DNA from: Dirofilaria immitis
Taxonomy: Eukaryota; Nematoda; Chromadorea; Rhabditida; Onchocercidae
Assembly (NCBI GenBank): GCA_024305405.1
Contig: JAKNDB010000068.1
Coordinates: 2,666,501 to 2,730,500 of the forward strand
DNA length: 64,000 bases
Direction: 5' to 3'
A program made the position numbers and the translations under genes. The first letter of the stretch is position 1; every line of letters starts with the position of its first letter. The notes beneath the pieces were generated by a model. That model had not been told where the DNA came from. It was given only the letters and a program-made list of their open reading frames with translations, and ran no database searches. Positions 10,998 through 21,934 of the stretch are shown here, piece by piece.

Positions 10998-12029
10998 GTT
11001 GAAGCGATCAATAAAACTAAAAATGCAACAGAATATATGAATGCCAGAAGTATTAAAAGGTAAGACATAAATATCTGAAAAAAAAGGAAGGGCCAAATAT
11101 ATGCAATATCGATAGAAAATATTTTCACAAAAAAAAAAGAAAAAATATGGAAAGAAGCAGATGTTTGTGTAAAAGCAATTATGAAGCCAAAAAATTTGGC
11201 GAAGAGCCCAGTTAATTTGGAATGGATCGAAAAATAGTACTGAAATTTATTTCATCAATCTTTCTCATAAAATGATTCCACTAAATTAATCTTTTCCAAT
11301 ATATTTTTTTCCTACCTTTATGTATATCAATGAAAAAAATAGGCAAATAGTTTAATTTCAGGATAAAATGTTATTTCGGGAATGATATGAGATTTTAAGA
11401 TATAAAATAATAAAAAATTCTTGACATAATATAATTAGCTATTTTAATAATTATAAATGATATTATCAGAATATTGATATTATTTGAATAATTCAATATT
11501 TTCTAGAAAATTTATTGATTATTCAAAAATTTATTATTTATTCAAATTGATTTTTTCGTCCAAAAATCAAAATTACAAACAATCATAGATAATAAATTAT
11601 AGAAAATAATAAAATATATAATTATATGAAAAGATCATAATTTGGATGAATAAAATCAGCTAAAATTTATTTTGTAGAATGTCCTGGATTACGATACTTC
11701 TAATTTATGGTATCCTTTTTTTAATTATACGGTACTTCTTTCATTGTTTTAATAAAAGGAAAAGAATAGGAGAGAAAATTTCGTTAATTTCAATTTTTTT
11801 TTCAAATTAACAAATGAATATTCTATAATATATCATGCTAATTATGTAATTAAGGCATAGCAGAAGGTAAAGAGGAATTGAATGATCTAAATATGATATA
11901 AAATTTTAGCCTAAAATAAATAGAAAAGGAAATTAAATTTACTAATTAAATTAATGATTTAATTAAAAGTACAGGTAATATTAAATTGGTAAATTTGATT
12001 AAATGAATATATATGTAAATAATATCAGA

Positions 12030-12583
12030 AGATAGATTCGATTAGTCATATCATTTGGCATAAAATATCGAACTCATAGATTCAATTAATCATATTATTT
12101 GGCTTAAAATATCGAACTCATAGATCGATTAATCATATTATTTGGCTTAAAATATCGAACTCATAGATCGATTAATCATATTATTTGGCTTAAAATATCG
12201 AACTCATAGATCGATTAATCATATTATTTGGCTTAAAATATCGAACTCATAGATCGATTAATCATATTATTTGGTTTAAAATATCGAACTCATAGATCGA
12301 TTAATCATATTATTTGGCTTAAAATATCGAACTCATAGATTCGATTAATCATATTATTTGGCTTAAAATATCGAACTCATAGATCGATTAATCATATTAT
12401 TTGGCTTAAAATATCGAACTCATAGATCGATTAATCATATTATTTGGTTTAAAATATCGAACTCATAGATCGATTAATCATATTATTTGGCTTAAAATAT
12501 CGAACTCATAGATCGATTAATCATATTATTTGGCTTAAAATATCGAACTCATAGATTCGATTGATCATATTATTTGGTTTAAA
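12030..12583. repeat. 43-bp tandem repeat, about 13 copies
   Basis: Units share GATCGATTAATCATATTATT and TGGCTTAAAATATCGAACTC. Variants are GGTTT for GGCTT and GATTCG for GATCG (44-base units). The GGTTT and GATTCG variants recur at intervals, hinting at a higher-order unit. The array ends in a run of about 17 A at 12583-12599. Confidence 0.95.
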
Positions 12584-13123
12584 AAAAAAAAAAAAAAAAC
12601 AAGCTAATAAATAAATTGATTGGTTGATAAATTTTAAAAAATTAAATTTTAATTCAGATAATAATCTTAACTGAGTAATAAACTAATCAGATGATTGACT
12701 CATAAATATCACGGATGTATTTATTAGACGAGCAACATACTGCAATATTTCAAACTAGTTTATGAAGCAACATTCTAAATTGTCTGAATTTTATATAATA
12801 CGTCCATTTGTCTGTTTACCTATCCCTGATGTCTTTCTATATATTTTTGAGCATAATAAGAGGAAAAACCGGCTGACTTAACTTTCACTCATCAATGATG
12901 CTTTTTAAAAAATTCAAAAAAAAAAAAGCAGAAATCAAATTTCAACTTGTACATCCTTTCAAATGCAACAAATAACAACAAATATTGGATTATTAATAAA
13001 TGGCCTAGCCTAGCTTGGCCATTCAAACAATTTAGATTATATATTGAGAATTGTTTATTTAAACATTTCAATTATTTCGTAATTTCATTTTATAATGTAA
13101 CTTTTATATTAATTGGTAGAAAG

Positions 13124-13168
13124 AAATGGAAAGGAAAGGAAAGGAAAGGAAAGGAAAGGAAAGGAAAA
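13124..13168. repeat. (GGAAA)n pentanucleotide microsatellite
   Basis: About eight GGAAA units on the plus strand. Confidence 0.9.
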
Positions 13169-13239
13169 CTATTCAAAGTTGAAATGCTTAAAATAAAACA
13201 AACAAAACTTTTCATTTAACTTTTTTTTCACAAAACTTC

Positions 13240-14060
13240 GAACATTTTGATTTCTCTCTCTCTCTCTCTCTCTTTCTCTTTCATTCTCTCTCACTCACTC
13301 CTTCTTCCTCACTCACTTATTCTATCTATCTCGTTTTTTTCTTTTCTTCTTTTCATTTTCTTTACTTCGTTTTTTTTATTTCGATATTTTATTAAAAAAA
13401 ATTGATTAACATTTAAATTTATTATACTAATATCACTCTCTCTATCCTTTTCTCTTCCTCTCTGTCTATCTATCTCTTTATTTAATTTTTTACACTTTTT
13501 TTCTCTTTCCTGCTTTTTTACTTTGATTTTTTTCTTCTGTTTTTAAAAATAAGTTAACATTTAAATTTGTTATATACCGATTTTTGTAGAAAGTTGAAAC
13601 ATTTAGATTTTTCTCCGTCTATTCTTTCTATCTTTATCTTTGTTTTTCTTCTTTTTCTACTATTTTTATTTTGATTTTTTCTTTTTTTTGAATTTAAATT
13701 TATTATGTATCTATATATATATAACTTTTGTTTCTTTTTATTTCTTTAAAGTCTGTTGCATTAAAATTCATTATTTATTCATATATATTTCCTTCTTTCC
13801 TTCTCTCTCCCTCTCTCACTCTTTCTCTTTCTAACTATCTTTTCTCTTTTTCACTTCCTTTAATTCACTTCAATTTTTTCCTTTTTGTTTTTCAACATTT
13901 AAATTTCTCAAATATTTATGTAAAAATACATATATATATAGCATTTCCTTTTAATTCATTCGTCCTCTTCATTTAATCTTATCTTTGTTTAATTTTTTTT
14001 CTTTTTCTTCATTCATTTCTTGTTTTCTTCTTTTCTTTGCTTACTTTTCACTTCTACATT
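13240..14060. repeat. Polypyrimidine-rich zone with (TC)n tracts
   Basis: About 800 bases dominated by T and C on the plus strand, with (TC)n at about 13253-13275 and many CTCT/TTTC clusters. A minus-strand transcript would be purine-rich here. Open frames in it are low-complexity Phe/Leu/Ser and are not called. Confidence 0.8.
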
Positions 14061-14459
14061 TGTTGATATTTTTGGAAAAATAAATAAAAAAAATGAAAAA
14101 GTTAAATAAAATCTTTAACATTAAGATGGAAAAATTCATATTTGCAAACAATTTGCTTTTTAAATATTTTCAAATAAAAATTCTTTTCTTTCTTTCTTTC
14201 TTTCTTTTTTTATTTGTTAGAAATAGCAAAAATATTTCCTTATTTTTCTTTCTTCTCTTTCTTCTTTCTTAGCAATATTTCATCTTTTATTTTTTCGCCT
14301 AATTCAGAATTCTCAAATAAATATGCTATAAAGAGAGAGAGAGAGAGGAAAAAAGAATGAATAAAATTTAGGCCTTTTTTCTTTAGCTTCTTTAACTAAT
14401 TTGATAAATTTGCAATTTATTGCAAATAAAAAATAAAAATTTAAAAATGAAAATATACG

Positions 14460-14580
14460 GTAAATGAATGATAAAATTATCATCTAATAATTAATATAAT
14501 TATTAATTATTTTGATTAATAATTAATATAATTATTGATTGTTTCGATTAGTAATTAATATAATTATTAATTATTTCAAT
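14460..14580. repeat. Short tandem repeat of AATTAATATAATTATT units
   Basis: Three to four copies of a unit of roughly 35 bases built on TAATTAATATAATTATT, separated by TTTGATTA-like spacers. Confidence 0.75.
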
Positions 14581-14802
14581 GTTTTTATTAAAATTTATTA
14601 GAGAAAGAAGCAATTTTGAATATAAATTGAATATCGTTTTTTTGTTTTTTTTGAAATTTATAATTTCTTTATTTTTTTAATTTCAAATTTTTGGGAAAAA
14701 AGTAATTAAAATTTTTTAATTAAAATAATCTATCAAATCGTTTCATTTCATTTTAATAGAAAATAAAAAAAAATTCTTTTAATGTTTTATGCAAATATAT
14801 TT

Positions 14803-14925
14803 GATACGTCTATCTATCTATCGAAATATATTATTATCATTAAAATTATTTAATGATAATAATATATTTGACACGTCTATCTATCTATTCATCTATCTAT
14901 CGAAATATATTATTATCATTAAATT
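14803..14925. repeat. Inverted repeat with 21-bp arms plus a direct partial copy
   Basis: The arms at 14824-14844 and 14849-14869 are perfectly complementary with a 4-base loop. The left flank (GTCTATCTATCTATCGAAA) and the left arm are repeated again at about 14876-14925. It could form a strong hairpin or be a rearranged remnant of a small mobile element. Confidence 0.9.
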
Positions 14926-15045
14926 TAATTAATCACTAACTTATCATTTCAGTCACTTTAAAAAAAAAAAAATTTAAGTATTAATATTAAGAAAATGAAC
15001 AAATGAAAAAGTACAGAAAAGAATTGATGAAAAAAAAGAGTGAAT

Positions 15046-15115
15046 CAATAATAATAATAATAATCGTAATAATAATAGTAATAATAATAATCGTAATAAT
15101 AATAATAAATAATAA
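15046..15115. repeat. (AAT)n microsatellite with TCG interruptions
   Basis: ATAATAATAATCGT motifs repeated over about 70 bases. Confidence 0.85.
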
Positions 15116-16979
15116 TTTAAGGTTATTAGTTGAACGAATAAACTTTTAGCCAATTAATACAATTATCGAACAAACAAAGAATAAAAAGATTGAATGAAAT
15201 ATTTTTATTTATTTTTAGAATATTTACCATCTGTTATTTTCAGCAATAGAACATATATATATAATAAAAAAAAAAAAAAGAAAAGAGAAATAGGAATCGA
15301 GAAATTTTGGTAAATAAATGATTGGATATAATTTTAATAGGCCAATTTAACAAAATTAGTAAGTAAAGAGAAAGAAGATATTTTTTTTTTCGGGGAGCAT
15401 ATTTAATAAATTATATGCGATAAAATAATATCGGGAAATCTCGATAATTGAAAATTCGATATAATCCTGATAGGATTAATTCGATCAATAAGCGTAATAT
15501 TCAAGAAATACGTTGAAGTTACCTTTATAGATAATATGTAATAGAATTGATAATCTGATTGGAGAAATTGATAAATCGAATATAGCGATTTTTATCATAT
15601 TTATCAAAGATTTTAAAATTTCTAGTTTTCTTTCAAAAAAAGGAAATAAAATTGTTGACTATTACATATACATATATATATGTATATAATCATAAGACTA
15701 ATTAACTAAACAATCGAATTCCTTAATGATAACTTGAACTGATAAGAAAATAATCGAAATTAAAATAAAGTTATATACTTCCTTCTTTTTTAATTTTCTA
15801 ATAATTTTTCTCCAATGCTAATTTCAATTTTAAAATTAACAAAAAAAAAAGAAAAATTAGAAAATGGAAAAATAAAAGACGGATAAGTTCAAAGAAAATG
15901 ACATCTGGATTTAGACAATTTGAATGATTTGAAATTAATTTTAGCATTTCGAGATTGGACAAAAGAAAGAATCGAGAAAATCTCATTCATTTTTTTTAAA
16001 GTTTATTCATCGTACACTTAACATTTCTTTTCTCATCTAACATTTCTCTTCATTAAATTTATTTATACAATTCATTCGTATACAGCTCCGATTTATATTG
16101 AAATATTCATTTTCAATTTTTTTTTTTATAAAAATCGTATAGTTATAAAAGTAATTTTAAAATTTACAAATTTTAATAAAACTTTTAGGACAAAAATTAT
16201 TCAAAAAAATTGTAAAATATTTATATTTAAAATTTAAATTGTATAAATTATGCAATGAATGATTAATTTTTATAATTTTTAGAGATGGAATTTTTTTAAG
16301 AAATAAAAATTTTATTAAAAATATTTTTATAAAAATTAAAATTCTAAATAATATGCTAATAGTAATTAATTAAAGCAAATAATTATTACTTATATTTTCT
16401 AATAACATTTTTTCGAAAATCTTCTTTTTCAAAAAAAAAGGTATTTGTTTTTGAAACAAAATTATTTCTATGCATCATCAATGATAACAGCAACATATGA
16501 TTGCAAAAATTGGAAATTAAATACAAGAATAATCAAATATATATTCCATTTCAAGAATTATTGAATGAAACTGAATGAATATGAAGTATCGATTTCGAAT
16601 AATATCGGAAATATTTCAAAATTTATAAAACAATTGAAATAAGATGAATGTTTATTTAAAAAAAATATCGAAATTTCTACGATTGATACGAAGATGTATC
16701 AAATTATTTATAAATTATGCAAAGTATATAGTTTATAGAATATTAAATAATTCTAGTATTATATTATTAAAATTAAAACCTGAGATAGTATTTTTGTTTA
16801 TCGGTTAATCGTGTTAAATGCATACTGATAAATGATTTATAATATCGTAGCCGAATGATATATTCATTGTTTGATAAATATTATCAAAAATTGGTAAACG
16901 ATCATTGGAACAACTGTATCAATAAGCTAATCCAGATGATACAAACAAGTCATTAGTGCTATATAAGTTTAGTAAAGTA

Positions 16980-16980
16980 T

Positions 16981-17017
<37 letters not shown>

Positions 17018-17020
17018 AAT
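16980..17020. repeat. (GAT)n microsatellite
   Basis: About eleven GAT units, then GATAATAATGA. Confidence 0.9.
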
Positions 17021-17278
17021 AATGAAAATAAAAATAATGATGACTAATGACGACAATTGATTATGCTAAAGTTAAAGACAAATTTACTGACAGTACGAAT
17101 AAAAACAAAACAAACAGCTATGCAAACTTTTAAAAGAAGGAAAAAATGAAAAAGAAAAAAGTATTTCGGTATTTCAGTATTTCAGTTATTAAATAATATA
17201 AAGTTTAGAAAAACTTTTAACATTGTATGATCAATTCTTGTATTTTTCCTTTTCAATTACTGATAATAAGAATTCGAT

Positions 17279-17404
17279 TAATTAAGAATCTAAATGATAT
17301 ATATAATTAAGAATCTAAATGATATATATAATTAAGAATCTAAATGATATATATAATTAAGAATCTAAATGATATATATAATTAAGAATCTAAATGATAT
17401 ATAT
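17279..17404. repeat. 25-bp tandem repeat, 5 copies
   Basis: Identical units of AATTAAGAATCTAAATGATA followed by TATAT. The high identity implies recent expansion. Confidence 0.93.
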
Positions 17405-18509
17405 GTACATCTAAGAGATGAGAAATGATCGAATATAAAAAAATTGTTTATTTTCAAATAATTTTTTTAGAAGAAAAATTTCCAAATATAAATAAGTTAT
17501 TTTTTGAAGGAATTTTTGAAATAAAAATTAATTCATTTTATTTAAATTAGCTTAATTAAACGAAAAATGAAACAAATGAAATAATATAAATTAGTTCAAT
17601 TTAATTTCAGATACGAAAACTGATTGGGTTCATTTAATTAAGTTTGTGTTAACTGTAATTGAATTAATCGGAATAAGCAATATTTTAAGATTACTGATAA
17701 ATGCATATTGGAAATTGATAACTGCTTGATTGAACTTTAACAAATGATTTATAACAAAATATATTTGAATATTTAAATCGTTTTTATTTTATACATTAAT
17801 TATTAGCTATTTATTTAAATTACGAATTAATTATACTCATTATCAGCCTCGTCTTTTCGATTTTTTTATTACTATTATTATTGCTATCACTATTATCATT
17901 GTTAGTAGTATTGAAATTACAACTATTGTTTATTTACTAAATTTTATTCCATAATATTTCAAAGAATTCCCGTTAAAATTATTACTTCTAAATAATTTTA
18001 GAACCAAGAGAAAGCAAAAATTAATAAGATAATTGAAAAAAATTTAATACAAAGTACTGATTATTTATGATAAGATTAAATGTAGAAAAAGAAGAAAATG
18101 TTGTTATTATTTATCAAAAAAAAATAATATAAATAAAGTTTAAAAAAAAAAAAAACAATTCGAAGAATTCAAAGATCTGATAAAAATTAGATGAATTAAC
18201 AAATTTTTTTGCATAAATATTAGCAATGAATTACAATAAATATATTTTAGTATTTTTTTTTTGGATATTAATATCGAGAGTAAGAGAAAAGAAAGAAATG
18301 GAAAAATAGTGGATGAAATGATAAAAATATAACATAACAAACATTTAAATAATATTGCAAAAATCAAGAATGAATGAGTATATATATATATTATAGATAT
18401 GTTGAGAATTGTATAAAAGAAAATTGCTACTATAATTAACCAAATTATAGTCGTAAAATGTTTGATAAACACTCAGTTTAACCTATTTTTATTTTATTTA
18501 CCATCATAA

Positions 18510-19070
18510 AATGGTCATATACCGTATGATGGAATTGATCGTATACAATGATGCATTATTGCGATATGGTTTACCGAACCATAGGTTATAATATATACTG
18601 TATGAGAGAATGAAAAATAAAGAAGGCAATGGAAGAATTTTTTCATTCCTTATTCTATTCCGATTTAATGCATACAGTATGATAGATATTAATCGTAATT
18701 TATAGTTGTTTATATTTTTATGTAAACAATATGATAGAAGTTAATCCTTTTACGATATAATAAATTTGAATACATACTCATATCCATTTTCTACACTTCA
18801 AACTAACTATATACAGTATGATAGATTATATAACATTCATTTGAGTACATGTAATTTAAGTACGATAAAATTTACTGTTAAACTTTAATATACGTATACG
18901 GTGCTGCATATGTGATATGAATGGGGTAAATTTGAACATAATATGTTTTTACCATCAAATAAAACTTGAATATATGAAATCATTTATCAAGATTACTGTA
19001 GAGTTTTAAGATGTATAAAACTATATAATGATCATTGGAATGTAATCTAATTCACAGTATGATAAATTAA
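18510..19070. repeat. Cluster of a dispersed motif with core CAGTATGATA
   Basis: Related words occur at 18520-18536 (TACCGTATGATGGAATT), 18671-18687 (CATACAGTATGATAGAT), near 18727, at 18811-18827 and at 19052-19068. Related copies lie near 23.9-24.1 kb. This may be a degenerate interspersed repeat family. Confidence 0.6.
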
Positions 19071-19542
19071 TTGCTGGCCTTTAATACATATAAGGTACAG
19101 TGCTACCAAATGAAGCTTAAATCTACAAAAGAAATTACTTATCAATAATACTATAAAGTTTTTGTGTCGTATTTTTAATGCGAATTTTTCGTAAAATACA
19201 AATTCCTTAGAATGCAAACATAAATGTTGATTTATATGACATCATTAAATACGGTATATTAATGTTAAAATTCATTTTTTGATATAATTATTCATTCTTG
19301 ATTTAAGAAGAGATTGATTACGGATAGTATCTTATTTTTCATCTTTTGAAACTTGTTCATTTTCATCTTATCAGTAGATAATATTCTTATCGTATTCATA
19401 TGTAAAAGTATATCTTTAGATGGTTATTGAAAATATTCTAGAGTACTGATATCGCAATTTGCATGAATTGTATGCTCAAAAGTTACTTCCATAAATTGTG
19501 ATGAAAATAGTTTAAAAAAAAAGAAACGGAAGAAGTTTATAT

Positions 19543-19637
19543 TATGAACGAGAAATGATAACACGTGAATGAGAAATGATAACACGTGAACGAGAAATGA
19601 TAACACGTGAACGAGAAATGATAACGCGTGAACGAGA
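19543..19637. repeat. 21-bp tandem repeat carrying CACGTG (E-box) motifs
   Basis: About 4.5 copies of GAACGAGAAATGATAACACG(T). Three units contain the CACGTG palindrome and one the variant CGCGTG. It lies about 65 bases from the start of the next array. Confidence 0.92.
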
Positions 19638-19702
19638 AAAGAATAATTTCTTTTCTATCGAGATATAAAACATCACGTAAGTAAAATTTCACGCGCACAT
19701 AC

Positions 19703-20102
19703 AAATAGTTAATCTTACGTAAACGTTACTTTCAAAGTGCAAGTAGTTAATCTTACGTAAACGTTACTTTCAAACGTGTTCTCCCACTACTAGTATTATG
19801 TATAATGCAAGAAATTTTTGTGCAGAAGAAAAAAGATAAATAAAAATTGTACTTCGAATACAAGTGGTTAATCTTACGTAAACGTTACTTTCAGACGTGT
19901 TCTCCCACTACTAGTATTATGTATAATGCAAGAAATTTTTTGTGCAGAAGAAAAAAGATAAATAAAAATTGTACTTCGAATACAAGTGGTTAATCTTACG
20001 TAAACGTTACTTTCAGACGTGTTCTCCCACTACTAGTATTATGTATAATGCAAGAAATTTTTGTGCAGAAGAAAAAAGATAAATAAAAATTGTACTTCGA
20101 AT
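19703..20102. repeat. 121-bp tandem repeat, 3 full copies plus a partial copy
   Basis: Units start at 19740, 19861 and 19983; the partial copy starts at 19703. Each contains TTACGTAAACGTTAC, the ACTAGT palindrome in CCCACTACTAGTATTATG, and TTGTGCAGAAGAAAAAAGAT. Copies differ at very few bases, including a T-run indel. They are more G+C-rich and less simple than the surroundings. Confidence 0.95.
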
Positions 20103-20913
20103 AAAATTTTTATAACTTTTTGGTTGAAATTTAAGAAAAGAATAAGCTAAAATTTGATAAATAAAAGAAATAAAATATAAATTTTATTGGAAAATAAAAG
20201 AGAAATTTCGAATTTTTCATCGATTTTTTTTTCGCTTTTGTTCAATCTTTTTATAAGATAATATTAAAAATATTAGAAATATTAGAGCTTGAAAAATACA
20301 ATATAAATTCTAATTTTAAAATTAAATAAATGATTTCTTATCATTTTGTTTTTATTCTATTTTAAATGTTTTTTTTCTGTGCCAAATAAACTATGCAAAT
20401 TTGTTATAATTTGTTGATTTTTTCTTTTACAAATAAAATTTATTAAAAATGAAAATCATTTCTGTTATATATTGCCAATATTCTATTATCGATATTTTAT
20501 AAATAGAAATTAAATTGAAAATATATAAATTTATTTTTATCATATCTTTAACATTGCATAATTTTTTTATCAATGATAACTGAAAATTAAAAATAGGCAA
20601 TTAGAGAAATACTTTTTTTTTCTGTTACTATCTAACAAACAATTTATGTTGAATAATTATCATTTTGATATTATCATTAATATTTTTGATATTAAATATC
20701 ATTAATGATTATTGCTTATCATTGTTATTATTGTTATTGTTGCTGCTGTTGCTGTTATTGTTAATAATAGTATGAATTTTTTTTGTTGTTATCCCAATCA
20801 TTGTTTATATTTGCTACTGGCTATTTAATATTATTTATCTTGCTTCTATTGCTTTGTTGTTATTTGTTGTTCTTTTGATATTGTTTCAATCAATTATGAT
20901 AATTTGATTATTA

Positions 20914-21185
20914 TTGTTATTGTTTATGCCATTATTGTTATTCTTTATGCTATGTTGTTATTATTATTGTTTATACTATTATTGCCGTTGTTTATGCTAT
21001 TATTGTTATTGTTTATGCTATTATTGTTATTGTTTATGCTATTATAGTTATTGTTTATGCTATTATTATTGTTTATGCTGTTATTGTTATTGTTTATGCT
21101 ATTATTGCTATTTTTTATGCTATTATTTGTTATTGCTTATGTTGTTATTGTTATTGTTTATGCTATTATTGTTATTGTTATCATT
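20914..21185. repeat. 21-bp tandem repeat (TATTGTTATTGTTTATGCTAT)
   Basis: About 12 imperfect copies. Because the unit is a multiple of three it stays open and reads Cys/Tyr/Leu repeats on the plus strand. The composition is that of a microsatellite, so it is not called as a gene. Confidence 0.9.
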
Positions 21186-21599
21186 TTTGTTGATTTTCCT
21201 CTCTTTTTACCACATATCTAATTATTTTTTGGGATTACACCAAAGAAAAGAAATATTCCAATAAATTTAAATATTAAACTTTTATATTTCAAGCCGAAAA
21301 TTCAAACAATTTTCAACATTTAAGGATTATAAAAAATAAGAAATTCGAAGATAGAAAAATTTTAGGGCAATTTTATTATACCTATTGTATTAACCAATGC
21401 TAATTTATATTTTCACTCTTAAAATCATTCTAAATTAATCTTTTAAGAATGTAAAATAATCTTTTCTAAGCTTTTTAGTTTCAATTTAACGAAAAAAATT
21501 TGTTACTCAAACTTTTCATAAATATTTTTCCAAAGAAAAATATTTTTTTTCCATCAAATTCATTTAACTAATTACTTTGTTTTTAAAATTACTTTAGCT

Positions 21600-21782
21600 A
21601 ATTAATTTGATAACAAAGTTCATCGAAAAATTCACTTAACTAATTACTTGAGTCTGTGAATTATTTTAGTTAATTAATTTAATTTCAATTAGATGACAAA
21701 AGTTCTCAACGAAAAATTCACTTAACTAATTACTTGAATCTGCGAATTATTTTAGTTAATTAATTTAATTTCAATCAGATGC
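21600..21782. repeat. Duplicated block of about 80 bp
   Basis: TTCACTTAACTAATTACTTG and the following TTATTTTAGTTAATTAATTT occur twice (from about 21630 and 21717), with a weaker third relative near 21560. It sits just downstream (minus sense) of the 21.8 kb exon. Confidence 0.8.
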
Positions 21783-21798
21783 CATTAAAAACACTTAC

Positions 21799-21934
21799 CT
21801 TGGCTTTATTTCATCCTTTTTTCAGCACCTTTTCGTTCCACTATTGTTGTTGTCTTGAATGTTTTCATAGTACCATCCATCGTTGAATCTTTTGAATCAA
21901 TCGTTTTACCGGAAGTAATTTCTTCAGAAAATTT
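21799..21934 (-). CDS. Ser/Thr-rich gene exon 13 (last identified)
   Basis: Acceptor AATTTTTAG, then KFSEEITSGKTIDSKDSTMD and GTMKTFKTTTIVERKGAEK. Read literally it ends RMK and TAA at 21806-21808. With one more A in the A6 run (T6 at 21817-21822 on +) it reads KKDEIKP plus AG and ends exactly at a perfect GTAAGT donor (21797-21798) in phase 2. That phase joins onto IF exon 1 (C AAT ATG GAT) in frame. Confidence 0.8.

Larger units (their letters stand above)
8948..21798. other. Repeat-rich stretch without recognisable exons, upstream of IF exon 1
   Basis: About 12.9 kb with no exon I can support on either strand. It contains tandem arrays of 20-120-base units, several microsatellites, a polypyrimidine-rich zone and hairpins (listed separately). 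It is either intergenic and promoter DNA for the IF gene or one long intron of a joint locus. Confidence 0.65.

Noticed and set aside
10826..11128. Minus-strand 100-codon frame with MYVCVCMYVC repeats
   Set aside because: Translation of an ACAT microsatellite.
20914..21264. 116-codon plus-strand open frame rich in Cys/Tyr/Leu
   Set aside because: It is the translation of a 21-bp tandem repeat; no splice or conservation signal.
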